64,000 nt of DNA from Sphingomonas chungangi (GTDB lineage Bacteria > Pseudomonadota > Alphaproteobacteria > Sphingomonadales > Sphingomonadaceae). This document shows, piece after piece, positions 36,755-46,074 of this stretch. Below the pieces are notes generated by a model. The model saw only the letters and a list, made by a program, of their open reading frames with translations. It had not been told where the DNA came from and ran no database searches. Position 1 is the stretch's first letter, and the number at the start of each line of letters is the position of its first letter. The DNA lies in contig NZ_JACEIB010000025.1 in assembly GCF_013778325.1 (NCBI RefSeq), positions 1 through 64,000 on the forward strand. The letters are read 5' to 3'. Made by a program: the position numbers and the translations under genes.

Positions 36755-38005
36755 CTAGGCCGCCCCGCGGCGGATCGCTTTGCGATCGCGCCTGGTCAGC
36801 AGACAAACCGCAATGAACGCCAAGGCACATAATGGGATCGCCACCGGCGGTATCGCCGCCGGCCCGGGGCCGTACGGCCCGATCCCGGCCTGCAGTGCCC
36901 ACCCAGCGCCGAGCGGGCCGAGAATCGATCCGATCCTTCCCAACCCTACGGCACAGCCGGTGCCTAGGCCGCGCACCGCTTCCGGATAGAAAAGCGGCGA
37001 CAGGCCGTTGAGCGAATAGAAACAGCCGACCACGAAAACGCCGAGCACGAAAGCCCCGCCCAGCATCACGGCCTGGTCCACACCGAACAGCACCCCGCAG
37101 ATGCCGATCAGGACGCCGACGTAGAGCGCCGGCAAGATGCGGCGATAGCCGATGCGATCGACGACAAAACCTGTCGCGAAAGATCCCAGGCAGCCGCCGC
37201 CGCTAAACATGGCGGAAGCCAGATGCGCGACCGGAAGGCTGTAACCCCGCGCGCGAATGAGGCTCGGCAGCCAGCTGACCGTCATGTAGAGAAGACCTGC
37301 CGTCAGCAGCAGGGCGACCCAGAGCAGTAAGGTCGTCGGGCCGCGGTCTTCGCCAAATAGCGCCGAGACAAGCATGGCGGGTATGTGATCCACATCGACC
37401 GGCACGACCGACCGCCCCGGCAGAAAAACCATCAGCGGCATGACCAGGATCGGCAGCAGACCGCCGGCAATGAAGAGGCTTCGCCAACCCCACGCCTCCA
37501 TGAACCCAGCACCCGCCAACGCGACGATCATGCCACCGGCCGGGATTCCCCCCAGGATCGCCGAGATGATCTTTCCGCGATGGCGTTCAGGCGCATATTC
37601 GGCTGCCATCCCGATCAGATTGGGCATGACGAGCCCGAGACCGATACCGGTCATGCCGCGAAGCAGTGCCAGCATCGCACTGCCGGCTACCAGGCCCGTG
37701 ATCAGCGAAAAGACACCGAAACAAAAGATGCCGAGCACCATCATCCGGCGCCGCCCGTAGCGGTCCCCTGCGCCGCCGCCCAGCACCGCGCCGAGCACCA
37801 GCCCGCCCTGCCCGACCGCGAACAGCGTGCCGATCGCCCGCTCGCCGAGCCCGAACTGGTGAGCGATGACGGGCGCCGCGATCGACAGCGCCTGGATGTC
37901 GAAGCCTTCCAGCATGGCCACGAACACGCTGACCGGAACCAGAATGCCGAGCCGTCCCGTCTGGCTGCCGGCAGATGCCTCGCGCAAGACCGCGGCGGTC
38001 ACCAC
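36755..38005 (-). CDS. MFS transporter, aromatic acid:H+ symporter (AAHS) type
   Basis: A 416-residue protein with twelve predicted membrane helices. The first helix carries EGFDIQALSIA (the DGYD-like motif of the AAHS family), and the loop 2-3 motif GDRYGRRRMMVLG is intact. AAHS carriers import organic acids with protons across the inner membrane. It starts at a GTG and is the first gene of the operon MFS-NMO-SDR-TetR. Operator copy 3 is 131 bases upstream. The likely cargo is an acidic substrate or intermediate of the pathway. Confidence 0.88.
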   Translation of the reverse strand: MVTAAVLREASAGSQTGRLGILVPVSVFVAMLEGFDIQALSIAAPVIAHQFGLGERAIGTLFAVGQGGLVLGAVLGGGAGDRYGRRRMMVLGIFCFGVFSLITGLVAGSAMLALLRGMTGIGLGLVMPNLIGMAAEYAPERHRGKIISAILGGIPAGGMIVALAGAGFMEAWGWRSLFIAGGLLPILVMPLMVFLPGRSVVPVDVDHIPAMLVSALFGEDRGPTTLLLWVALLLTAGLLYMTVSWLPSLIRARGYSLPVAHLASAMFSGGGCLGSFATGFVVDRIGYRRILPALYVGVLIGICGVLFGVDQAVMLGGAFVLGVFVVGCFYSLNGLSPLFYPEAVRGLGTGCAVGLGRIGSILGPLGAGWALQAGIGPYGPGPAAIPPVAIPLCALAFIAVCLLTRRDRKAIRRGAA

Positions 38006-38136
38006 CCAAGTCCGGTGATTTGTCGATGTCGATCACGCCGGATCGGCCATTCAAGATGGGCCTTCACGTCCACCCCTCCTTTCCGCACGCAGGTCTGTGC
38101 CTGTCCGTTTTCGGCTATCGACGCGCCCCGTTAATG

Positions 38137-38158
38137 TCAACATCAATGTTGATGTTGG
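38137..38158. promoter_or_regulatory. putative TetR operator, copy 3 (before the MFS operon)
   Basis: Same 22-bp element (TCAAC, ATGT, GA, TTG at fixed spacing; last base G not A). It is the most symmetric copy, with the core ATCAATGTTGAT. It lies directly after the stop of the thioesterase gene and 131 bases before the MFS start, so the MFS operon promoter should be in this gap. Confidence 0.7.
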
Positions 38159-38161
38159 TTA

Positions 38162-38782
38162 TCAGCGCTGGCCGGGCTTCAGCGTGACCATCAGTACCTC
38201 TGCCTCAGCGCACAGGGTGTCGCCGTGCGCGAGCTCGAGACGCAATATCCGCTTGCGCCCCTCCTCACGCAGATATCGACCGGAAATCCTCAGTTCGACC
38301 TCGATGGGCGCGATCGCGCGAAAGTCGATGCGGAGATAGCCGGTCCGCGCCATCGGTCGTCCGCCCAGATGCGCAAGCCGGCCGGCGATTTCATCGAACA
38401 GGAATGCGATCGCGCCGCCGTGTGCCACGCCATGGCGCCCCAGAAAATACCGGTCGAAGGTGACGACACCTTCCAGCGAATTGTCGTCCAGGTGCGTAAA
38501 CCGGACCGCCGGCCAAGTCGCCTGCCCGCGTCCGAGAAGGTCCGGCCGGCGGCCATAGACTTGCTCGGTCTCCTCGACTGCCGCTTCAGCCAGCGTGGTG
38601 GACCAGCGATCAAGATCGGCCCCAAGCGCGGTTATGTCGTGTTCCTCGGGACGACCGCCCGCGATCCGGTTGAGAAAGGCCCGCAGCGAAGCGATCATTT
38701 CCCCATAGGCCTCGCCGCCGTACGTCGTCGAAGGTCCGCTCCACGCGCTGGACAATATGGGGTTCAGATCCTGTTCCGACAC
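38162..38782 (-). CDS. PaaI-like hotdog thioesterase
   Basis: A 206-residue protein whose C-terminal 130 residues are a hotdog domain with the PaaI-type signature FLGRHGVAHGGAIAFLFDEI. It would hydrolyse stalled acyl-CoA to release CoA. The N-terminal 70 residues are a predicted helical extension not usual in PaaI. The start is taken at GTG 38782; a longer frame would run into the alcohol dehydrogenase. It is the last gene of the TonB-ALDH-ADH operon, 40 bases after the ADH. Confidence 0.8.
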   Translation of the reverse strand: MSEQDLNPILSSAWSGPSTTYGGEAYGEMIASLRAFLNRIAGGRPEEHDITALGADLDRWSTTLAEAAVEETEQVYGRRPDLLGRGQATWPAVRFTHLDDNSLEGVVTFDRYFLGRHGVAHGGAIAFLFDEIAGRLAHLGGRPMARTGYLRIDFRAIAPIEVELRISGRYLREEGRKRILRLELAHGDTLCAEAEVLMVTLKPGQR

Positions 38783-38822
38783 ATGCTCTTTTCCTTGTCC
38801 ATCGCGGGCCAAACGGGATCGC

Positions 38823-39923
38823 TCAATCGAATGAGGTGATGACGGTTCGAGCGAGCGCGCCCTTGCGCACCTCTTCATAGGCTTCGTTGATCCGCGAGAG
38901 GCTGGTCTCGCCCGCCACCAAATCCTCCAGGTTGAAACGGCCCTGAAGATAAAGCTCCGCGAACATGGGGATGTCATGCTTTATGTTGCTCGAACCCATG
39001 TAGACGCCCCGCAGGCACACCTGTCGGCGTATGAGATCGGTCATGACGTCGACCCCGATCGTGTCGCCGGGCTTGTGGACACCGATCATATAGGCGTTGC
39101 CGCCCTTGCGAGCGATCTTGATGGCTTGTTCGGCGGTAAGCTTGAGGCCGATCGCCTCGAAGGCATGATCCACGCCGCCACCGGTCAGTTTCTGGACCAG
39201 CGAGACGACATCCTGCTCCCCCGGCGTGATGAAGTCCGTGGCGCCCAGCTTCCGGGCGAGAGGCTCCTTCGCGGATTGCGCGTCGATCGCTATGATCCGC
39301 GATGCGCCCGCCAGTCTGGCGCCCCCGATGACGTTGAGCCCGATCCCCCCCGCACCGAACACCGCGACCGTCTCTCCCGCCTTCACCTTGGCGGTGTTGA
39401 TGACCGCGCCGGCGCCCGTGACGCAGCCGCAACCCAATACTGCCGCCAGCTTGAAAGGCAGCGCCGCCGGCACCTTCGCCAGCTGATGCTCGTGAACGAG
39501 GGTACGCTCAGCGAACGCCGACACGCCGAAAAAAGGCGTCACCGACTCACCGCCACGGCTCAGCCGCTCGCCCTCACCCGCACCGCGTCGCAACTCCTCG
39601 GGATGGAGGCAGCGATAGGTATGGCCCGACAGACAGGCCTCGCAATGACCGCAGAAGCCAACGACGGATCCCACGACATGATCGCCGGCCACGAAATCGC
39701 GGACCTGCGGGCCTACCGCCATCACCACGCCTGCAAGCTCGTGCCCGAAGACGGCGGGTAGGCGGGTGCCGAAGTCGTTCTCGGCAAGATGGAGATCGGA
39801 GTGGCATAAGCCGGCGGCCTTTACCTCCACCAGAACTTCCTGGCCGATCGGATCGGCGATATCGAGGTCCTCGATATCGAAGATACCGTTATACTGGTTC
39901 AAGACCGCTGCCTTCACGCGCAC
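38823..39923 (-). CDS. zinc-dependent alcohol dehydrogenase (MDR, class III/aryl-alcohol type)
   Basis: A 366-residue medium-chain dehydrogenase. Catalytic-zinc ligands are in AAGLCHSDLH and FGHELAGVV with Cys in LGCGCVTGAG. The structural zinc site is FCGHCEACLSGHTYRC, and the nucleotide motif VFGAGGIGLNVI is intact. It would oxidise a primary alcohol (for example the one made by the P450) to the aldehyde for the ALDH next door, 27 bases upstream. It starts at a GTG. Confidence 0.92.
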   Translation of the reverse strand: MRVKAAVLNQYNGIFDIEDLDIADPIGQEVLVEVKAAGLCHSDLHLAENDFGTRLPAVFGHELAGVVMAVGPQVRDFVAGDHVVGSVVGFCGHCEACLSGHTYRCLHPEELRRGAGEGERLSRGGESVTPFFGVSAFAERTLVHEHQLAKVPAALPFKLAAVLGCGCVTGAGAVINTAKVKAGETVAVFGAGGIGLNVIGGARLAGASRIIAIDAQSAKEPLARKLGATDFITPGEQDVVSLVQKLTGGGVDHAFEAIGLKLTAEQAIKIARKGGNAYMIGVHKPGDTIGVDVMTDLIRRQVCLRGVYMGSSNIKHDIPMFAELYLQGRFNLEDLVAGETSLSRINEAYEEVRKGALARTVITSFD

Positions 39924-39950
39924 TCTCCCATGGTCAGGTCCGAAAGCGGA

Positions 39951-41429
39951 TCAGGCGATATGGCTGGGAGTGCTCTCAAGGATGATCGTCTTGGACTCGA
40001 GATAGGGCAAAAGCCCCTCCAATATGCCCTCCCGACCGACGCCGGACTGCTTGAAGCCACCGAACGACAGACCGAGATCCGTCCGCCAGACATTGTGTCC
40101 TACCGTGCCGGAACGCAACCGTCGGCCGATCGCATAAGCTCGATCGACGTCGTTCGTGAACACCGAATTGTTGAGGCCGTAGATCGTGTCGTTGGCAATG
40201 GCGATCGCATCCTCCTCATTGTCGGCAGGAATGACGCTGAGCACAGGTCCAAAAATTTCCTCGCGCGCCAGCACTGTGTCGTTGCCGACGTGACCGAACA
40301 CCGTCGGCTCGATGAAGAAGCCACGGTCGAGATGCGCGGGCCGGCCCCCGCCGCGAGCGAGGATCGCACCTTCGGCCTGGCCTTGTGCCATCAATGCCTC
40401 GATGCGATCGCGCTGACGCCGCATCGCAACCGGCCCCATCTGGGCGACCGGATCAAAGGGGTCGCCGACCCTCACCGCATCGAATTGGGCGCTCAGCGCC
40501 TCCACCATACGATCATGGCGTGAGCGGGTAACGACGATGCGGGTGAGCGAGGAACATGCCTGTCCCGTGAGATAGATGGCGGTGCCGGCGATCGACTGGG
40601 CAGCCGCCTCGATATCATAGTCATCCAGAATGACGGCAGCGGATTTGCCTCCCAATTCCAGCGTGTAGCGCGCGATGCGCTCGCCGCAGATCGACGCGAT
40701 ACGACGACCGGCTGCACTCGATCCGGTAAAGCTTATCTTGTCGACTCCCGGATGGCGCACGAGATGCTCGGATGCGCCCCGATCGGCGGTCAGCATGTTG
40801 ACCACACCGGGAGGCAATCCGACGGCCTCGACGATCTCGGCGATCAGATAGGGAATGCCCGGCGCTTCCGGAGACGCTTTGAGGACGACCGTGCAACCCG
40901 CCAGCAAAGCCGGCGCGACCTTGTGGGTCAGAAGCGTCAGCGGCGCGTTCCACGGGATGATCGCGCCGACCACGCCGACCGGTTCGCGGACCAGCAGGCC
41001 TTCCGCCCCGCCCCGTCGCGGTCGATGCCGCTCTTCGAAGGAAAAACTGTTGCCAAGCGCGGCGTAGTCTTCGAACGCCTCGGCCGCGGTCAGCGCGCTC
41101 GATCGCGCAAGTGGTGCGAGGATGCCCATCTCATTCGGCCAGATCTGGGCGATCTCGTCAGCCCGTTCGCGGATCGCCTGCCCGATCGCGCGGAGATATT
41201 CGGCACGTCGGAGGGGGGAAAGGCTTGGCCAGGGCCCTTCATCAAATGCGCGGCGCGCAGCTTCGACGGCACGGTCGACATCCGCTTCGACGGCTTCCGC
41301 GACTTCCATCGTCACTTCTTCGGTGGCGGGTGCAACCACCCGGATCCGCGAATCCGAGACCGGCGAGCACCATTGTCCCGCTATGAACAGCCGGTTCGGA
41401 TGCTTCAGGATATCCTGCACACGCGCCAA
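39951..41429 (-). CDS. NAD(P)-dependent aldehyde dehydrogenase
   Basis: A 492-residue ALDH-superfamily enzyme converting an aldehyde to the acid. Asn161 (IIPWNAPL), Glu258 (TLELGGKSAA) and nucleophile Cys292 (TGQACSSLTR) are present, and the NAD loop GVDKISFTGSSAAGR is intact. The best start is TTG 41429, four bases after a strong GGAGGAG; a GTG two codons later is the alternative. It is the second gene in an operon starting with the TonB receptor, which ends 43 bases upstream. Confidence 0.92.
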   Translation of the reverse strand: MARVQDILKHPNRLFIAGQWCSPVSDSRIRVVAPATEEVTMEVAEAVEADVDRAVEAARRAFDEGPWPSLSPLRRAEYLRAIGQAIRERADEIAQIWPNEMGILAPLARSSALTAAEAFEDYAALGNSFSFEERHRPRRGGAEGLLVREPVGVVGAIIPWNAPLTLLTHKVAPALLAGCTVVLKASPEAPGIPYLIAEIVEAVGLPPGVVNMLTADRGASEHLVRHPGVDKISFTGSSAAGRRIASICGERIARYTLELGGKSAAVILDDYDIEAAAQSIAGTAIYLTGQACSSLTRIVVTRSRHDRMVEALSAQFDAVRVGDPFDPVAQMGPVAMRRQRDRIEALMAQGQAEGAILARGGGRPAHLDRGFFIEPTVFGHVGNDTVLAREEIFGPVLSVIPADNEEDAIAIANDTIYGLNNSVFTNDVDRAYAIGRRLRSGTVGHNVWRTDLGLSFGGFKQSGVGREGILEGLLPYLESKTIILESTPSHIA

Positions 41430-41472
41430 ACCGCTCCTCCGTCGCTGGCATGGCCGGGACAAAGCCCACCCA

Positions 41473-43779
41473 TCAGAACTTATAGCCCAATTCCACGCCA
41501 ACCGTTCGCGGGGTGCCGGGGAATGCAACGTTGGCGCCGGAACTCGGCCCGAACGCGGTACCACCAACCAGATAGCGCTTGTCCGTCACGTTCTTCGCCC
41601 ACAGCGCGACCGACACGCCGTTATGGGGGAGATCCCACTGATAGCGCAGGTTGAGCAGCGAATAGTGCGGCAAGCGCGTCCGGGGCGACAGCGTGTCGTA
41701 GAAGTTGCTGAAGAAGAAATGGCTCTGTGCATAATAGTCCGCGCGGATCCACATCTTGCCGGCCCATTCCTGCACCGGCAGATCGATCCTGCCGAAGATC
41801 GCGCCACTCAGCTTCGGCGCGTTTTCGTAGCTGCTGGCGGCGCTGCTGGTCCCGCCGGGCAACACCACGTCGGGCTTGCTCCAGACGGCATGCGTGTAGG
41901 CGAACTGGAAGCCCAGCTCGAGCAGCGGGATCGGCCGGATGTCGCCGTCGGCCTCGACACCCTTCACGGTCGCCTGCGGGATGTTCTCCGTGAGCGATGC
42001 CACGTGCCCGGCAACGTCCGCGTAGATGTCCCGCTCGGCATTATCGACGATCTGGTCATAGAGAGCGATGTTGAGATGGGCCGGCATTGAGAATGCGCGT
42101 CCGGCGAATTTCGCGCCAATCTCGAAATCGTGGGTGGTTTCAGGGCCGAAGGTGTTGGTGGTCGGCCCCGGTGCGGCAGTGCCGTTGAAACCGCCAGCCC
42201 GCCAGCTTCCCCGTGTGACGAAATACAGCAGGAGCTGGGGATTGAGCTGTTCCTGCAGCCCGACTTGCCAGCTCGGCTTGCTTTCTCGGGTCAACTGCTC
42301 GGGGCTTCCAAGGAACGCCGATCCCTCGATCTGGGACAGCGTGATCTTTTCCCAGGTATAGCGAATTCCGGCTGTGAACCCGAGACCGCGCAGTCCCGTC
42401 AAATCGCTGAGGTCGTAGGTGCCCTGCGCGAACACGGCACGGGAGAGATCGCTGTAGCGATTATTGTAACCGAAGGCCGCGACGGGCGTGGGAAGCGTTG
42501 CACCGACGACCACCGGCGAAACGATCTTTTCGGTGTTGTGCGAATAATAGGCACCCGCAATATATTTGAGATTTCCGGCAGTTCCCTGGATCTGAAATTC
42601 GTCGGACAGGGTCTTCTGCCAGATGTGATTTCCCTGTGTCGGATCGTTGAGATTGATCAGGCTGATCGCGCCGAACGGCCCGCCGGCTAGGTCGGCCTGT
42701 TCGTTGGTGAACGACTTGGAATAGCCGAAGATGTTCTTCACCGTAGCCGAACCGAGATCATAGGCGGTAGTGTTGATGACCGAGAGGCCATGCCCGTTCA
42801 GGCGAGGCGTGAACCAGATGTCCGCCTTGTAGAATCCGCGAGCCCGCTGATCGGCCACGGCATCTGCCACGGCCGAGCCATAGAATTCGGCGGCCAGCGC
42901 CGTCAACGGAAAGCCGTTGTTCGTTTCGCCGACGGCATAAGCCGAGAATATCTCGCCGTTCTGCGAGGTATCGTGGATATGCCGGTAGTCCGCGAACAGC
43001 GTGTTGGTCAGCCGGCTAGTCGGCTTGAACAGGATGGTTGCGCGGATCGACTTATGGTTCTGGTCGCCCAGGCGCTTGCCGTCGAAGATGTTGTCGACAT
43101 AGCCGTTCCGCGTCGTGATGTCGCCCGCAACGCGCACGGCAAGCACGTCCTTGACGAGCGGCACGTTGATCGCGCCTTGCGCCTCGCGATAGGCGAAATT
43201 GCCCAAGTCGCCGGTGAAATAGCCTTCGACCTTGTCGGTCCGCGGCTGAGCCGTGGTGTAGAGCACCGCGCCGCCCGTGTCGTTACGACCGAATAGGGTG
43301 CCCTGCGGCCCCTTGAGCACCTGAACCGAAGCGAGATCGTAGAACGACGTCGAGGTTTCCGAATGCGGCGAGATCGCGACTTCGTTCAGGTAGGCGAGCA
43401 CGCCGGGAGGCGAGCCTGAAAAGGCGTCGGTCGTCTGGCCGCGGATCGTAAAGTCGAACTCGCTGGCATTCTCCCCAACAGTGACGTTGAGGCCGGGAAC
43501 GAGCGAGTTCAAATCCGCCTCGGAGTTGATCTTGCGCTCCTGCAGCGCCTGCGTGTTGAACGCGGAGACCGAAACTGGAACCTTCGAAAGCGCCTCCGCT
43601 CGACGCTGCGCGGTAACGACGATCTCGCCAGGCGCGATCCCGGGCGGCGTCGTCGAGCTGGATGTCGCAGCCTGTTGCGTATTCGCTGGCTGATCCTGGG
43701 CCATTGCTGCCGAAGGAAACGCCAAGATACACGACGCGGAACTCATCAAGACGAACAAGGTCGATCGAGGCAGCATCAT
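41473..43779 (-). CDS. TonB-dependent outer-membrane receptor
   Basis: A 768-residue receptor. It has a signal peptide (about residues 1-27, ending AAMAQ), a TonB box-like region, the plug (GEIVVTAQRRAEALSKVPVS, RINSEADLNSLVPGLNVTV, VQVLKGPQGTLFGRNDTGGA) and a C-terminal beta-barrel ending in Phe (GVELGYKF). Such receptors import large or hydrophobic molecules in sphingomonads and commonly lead catabolic operons. Operator copy 4 is 108 bases upstream. It is first of TonB-ALDH-ADH-thioesterase. Confidence 0.93.
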   Translation of the reverse strand: MMLPRSTLFVLMSSASCILAFPSAAMAQDQPANTQQAATSSSTTPPGIAPGEIVVTAQRRAEALSKVPVSVSAFNTQALQERKINSEADLNSLVPGLNVTVGENASEFDFTIRGQTTDAFSGSPPGVLAYLNEVAISPHSETSTSFYDLASVQVLKGPQGTLFGRNDTGGAVLYTTAQPRTDKVEGYFTGDLGNFAYREAQGAINVPLVKDVLAVRVAGDITTRNGYVDNIFDGKRLGDQNHKSIRATILFKPTSRLTNTLFADYRHIHDTSQNGEIFSAYAVGETNNGFPLTALAAEFYGSAVADAVADQRARGFYKADIWFTPRLNGHGLSVINTTAYDLGSATVKNIFGYSKSFTNEQADLAGGPFGAISLINLNDPTQGNHIWQKTLSDEFQIQGTAGNLKYIAGAYYSHNTEKIVSPVVVGATLPTPVAAFGYNNRYSDLSRAVFAQGTYDLSDLTGLRGLGFTAGIRYTWEKITLSQIEGSAFLGSPEQLTRESKPSWQVGLQEQLNPQLLLYFVTRGSWRAGGFNGTAAPGPTTNTFGPETTHDFEIGAKFAGRAFSMPAHLNIALYDQIVDNAERDIYADVAGHVASLTENIPQATVKGVEADGDIRPIPLLELGFQFAYTHAVWSKPDVVLPGGTSSAASSYENAPKLSGAIFGRIDLPVQEWAGKMWIRADYYAQSHFFFSNFYDTLSPRTRLPHYSLLNLRYQWDLPHNGVSVALWAKNVTDKRYLVGGTAFGPSSGANVAFPGTPRTVGVELGYKF

Positions 43780-44159
43780 GTCTATCCCCTCCGCATGGCG
43801 GCGTCTGCCGCTGCTGGTATCTCCTCGGCTCGAGGCATCTTCGTGCCTCCATCCGTGTCACGAGATAGCTGCCAAGATTGCCGAATGTCAACACCAATGT
43901 CGACGTTGAGCAATAGCGAGGGATGGGCCCATTGTTTGTGCACCACAGCACTATTGAACCCTTGGATGGTGGCCCATGCGCATGCGACTTCATTTGAGTC
44001 GACGCGCTAGAAATGCAGGGATCGGATGGGCTATCGGAAGATAGACCACGGCTCCGAGCGATACGGATTCCAAAAGGCTGGCATTACAGCATTTTTTGGA
44101 GAAGATTGTGAGATCGGATCGGGAGGCAAAGAGTTCCGGCGGGCAGAATTTGGCTTGGC
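43780..44159. other. promoter region of the TonB operon; no gene seen
   Basis: Intergenic stretch of 380 bases. It contains operator copy 4 at 43888-43909. The rest shows no conserved coding frame. The change from the catabolic block to mobile-element debris occurs here: beyond about 44160 a recombinase remnant begins. Confidence 0.45.
43888..43909. promoter_or_regulatory. putative TetR operator, copy 4 (before the TonB receptor)
   Basis: Same 22-bp element (TCAAC, ATGT, GA and TTGA at the fixed spacing), here with ACGTTGA at the right arm. It is 108 bases before the receptor ATG. The flanking AATG just before TCAAC is shared with copies 2 and 3. Confidence 0.7.
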
Positions 44160-44519
44160 TTGGCCGTTAGGCTATTGAGCGGTCTTGAGCAGCGCCGCAA
44201 AGAACTGCCCTTCCTTCACGCTGCTCGACGCGATCCGCGATCCGCCTATGGTGCGCCCACACCTGGCCGTTTGAAGACCGACTGCTTCCGGCTGGAGATC
44301 GGCGATAGCGGTCGTCACAGCCCAAAGGATATCGCGATCGCAATCGGGCAGTGCCACAGCAGGCTCGCGAGGCTTGTCCGACTATCCTGGCTTCCACCCG
44401 AGTTGGCCGAGGCCATCGTCGAAGGGCGTCACCCGCCGCGACGCACGCCGCGCATGCTGCTCACCGCCGATCTGCCGCTTCGCTGGGACCAGCAGAAGAT
44501 CCCGCGCGGCTTCAGCTGA
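44160..44519 (+). pseudogene. remnant of a serine site-specific recombinase (C-terminal part)
   Basis: An open frame of 119 codons whose second half (SRLARLVRLSWLPPELAEAI, then VEGRHPPRRTPRMLL and DLPLRWDQQK) matches the closing region of large serine recombinases/resolvases that end LAPDIVEAILDGRQP...DLPLDW. The catalytic N-terminal domain is missing, and the first 50 codons align only weakly, so this is a decayed fragment. It lies just outside the left att site of the island and is followed by a good terminator. Confidence 0.6.
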
Positions 44520-44540
44520 ACCCTGTACAGTCGGAATTCA

Positions 44541-44565
44541 AGGCCGCCCAGACGGGCGGCCTTTT
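44541..44565 (+). terminator. Rho-independent terminator
   Basis: A perfect stem AGGCCGCCC/GGGCGGCCT with an AGAC loop, followed by TTT. It lies 22 bases after the recombinase remnant and before the tRNA fragment, so it ends transcripts from the left. Confidence 0.8.
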
Positions 44566-44697
44566 GTCGTAGAACGCGGTGCCAATTGCATCTCTACACT
44601 GCACCGCGAAATAGCCGGGCCGAAAACCGTCCGGCCGGCGGGCGGACTGACGGGCAGGATCCCTTAATGAGGATAATATCAGAGACTTAGGGCTAGA

Positions 44698-44742
44698 TGG
44701 TGCCGCTTACAGGACTCGAACCTGTGACCCCCGCATTACGAA
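44698..44742 (-). repeat. attachment-site repeat: 3' fragment of tRNA-Thr (left island end)
   Basis: Forty-five bases repeat the 3' part of the tRNA-Thr(CGU) gene at 62023-62067 in the same orientation, from the CCA end to the anticodon. Two bases differ, and both lie in the T stem: ACAGG/CCTGT here, GCAGG/CCTGC in the intact gene. The substitutions are compensatory, so this fragment once belonged to a functional tRNA. The fully identical core next to the anticodon is 44726-44742, matching 62051-62067. Confidence 0.85.
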
Positions 44743-44905
44743 ATCGATTCAGGCGTGCGGGTGGGACGATATAATTCAATTACTTAGTGCCAAAATTGGG
44801 CCGCCACGCCCTATAGCCCCAATCACTTCCCAAACGCGGCGATGACCGCCCCTCGGCCGCACTGTTGTGAAAGCGTGTTGGCTCCATAAAAATCGGAATC
44901 GCGAC

Positions 44906-45331
44906 CTACGCTCCTCCTGCCGGCGACGGTTCGCCAAGCCGATCCCATGCCTCTTCAAACTCTGGCCGGGCGTAGGATTTGGGCTGAAGCCAGAAGGAAA
45001 CTTTGCCGGTGGTCGGGCTGACACCGCGATGCGCTGCCGAGCGCACCTCTTCCAGGGTCATCACGAAGCAGGTGGGCCGGTCGTTGTTGGCGTTGATCGT
45101 GATCACCCACCAGTGAGAACGCAGCTTGTCGAGATCGCCGCCCAAAGGCACGGGGTCTCGCTTTGAGAGCGCCTTCGACTGGATCGGCAAAACCAGACTT
45201 TCGTCGTCGCTCGCGGCATAGAGATCGGCGCCACGGGCGTTCCGCACGGTAGGCATGACGTGCCAGCCGCGCCGGGATAGCTCCCGGGCGACGTGGTAGA
45301 GGCCGGCGTTGCCCGTCAGTTGGTGGCGCAC
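44906..45331 (-). CDS. small PD-(D/E)XK-like nuclease-fold protein
   Basis: A 141-residue protein starting at GTG (VRHQLTGNAGLYHVARELSR). The spaced residues Glu17, Asp36 (RGADLYA) and Gln51-x-Lys53 (LPIQSKALS) follow the E-D-QxK layout of PD-(D/E)XK endonucleases. It may be a DNA-end or Holliday-junction-type nuclease, but no family name is certain. The upstream gene ends 13 bases before its start. A 54-bp copy of its first codons is found at 49866-49919. Confidence 0.55.
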   Translation of the reverse strand: MRHQLTGNAGLYHVARELSRRGWHVMPTVRNARGADLYAASDDESLVLPIQSKALSKRDPVPLGGDLDKLRSHWWVITINANNDRPTCFVMTLEEVRSAAHRGVSPTTGKVSFWLQPKSYARPEFEEAWDRLGEPSPAGGA

Positions 45332-45344
45332 GTCAGATCCAAGC

Positions 45345-45911
45345 TCAGCCGGTGATCGTGATCTGGATCGCCTCAGCCGGCACGTCGTAAAACACTGCCA
45401 GTTCCTCCTTTGCCTCTGCCATCGATAAGCCCTTGCGCGAGGTGCTGGCCATCGATGCCGGAGCCACATCAGTGATCTCGGCTGGGTGACGGAAATACTT
45501 TTTCGACACGGGCGGCATGGGTTTGAAATCCAGCGCATCAATGTCGATGCCCCGGGTCCGGCAGTGCTCAACGTCGCTGTAGACGACCGGATTGCGCGTC
45601 ATGCCGTGCCGAAAATCCTTTTTAGATACTTCGGCATACTCTGAGAACTTGATCAGATACCTGTCGCGATTGTTCTGGCGCTCGACAAACTCGATGCCGC
45701 TTACCTTGCCGACCAAAAAGGCTTCGTTGCGCGCCTGAGGTCGGTCGCCGTGATCGTCCTCGCGGGGCCGTTCATCGTTACGGCTGCAAATACAGTATTT
45801 CAGGCCAGATGCGCTGCCAAGCCCGATCACCCAAGACGCCGACCCACCATACTCAAGCATGAACTCGGTGGACTTATTTGTGAACACCTCAACGACCGAT
45901 CGCTGCGACAT
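45345..45911 (-). CDS. hypothetical protein
   Basis: A 188-residue soluble protein of unknown family. It has Lys/Arg and acidic residues throughout, no signal peptide and no membrane segment. The segment FVERQNNRDRYLIKFSEYAE and the closing AEAKEELAVFYDVPAEAIQI suggest a folded C-terminal helical region. It is upstream of the PD-(D/E)XK-like gene on the same strand with a 13-base gap, so the two may act together. An AT-rich promoter-like stretch lies at 45930-45980. Confidence 0.6.
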   Translation of the reverse strand: MSQRSVVEVFTNKSTEFMLEYGGSASWVIGLGSASGLKYCICSRNDERPREDDHGDRPQARNEAFLVGKVSGIEFVERQNNRDRYLIKFSEYAEVSKKDFRHGMTRNPVVYSDVEHCRTRGIDIDALDFKPMPPVSKKYFRHPAEITDVAPASMASTSRKGLSMAEAKEELAVFYDVPAEAIQITITG

Positions 45912-46074
45912 AACCATCCTCCATTTAGCAAATCGGCTTATATATAACTATCAAAATAAGTATATAGTTTTCTTCGTGTCGATATTCGCAGCCAGTGCCT
46001 TCCGCATGTTCACTTTTCGTTCTATGACGGCACCTCGCCCGAGTCGGGCCGCAACAACCTTTGGGAGCAACGCC

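Noticed and set aside
44743-44905. A second tRNA gene at the left island end
   Set aside because: Only the 3' part up to the anticodon is present; no D arm or 5' acceptor follows, so it is an att fragment and not a gene.
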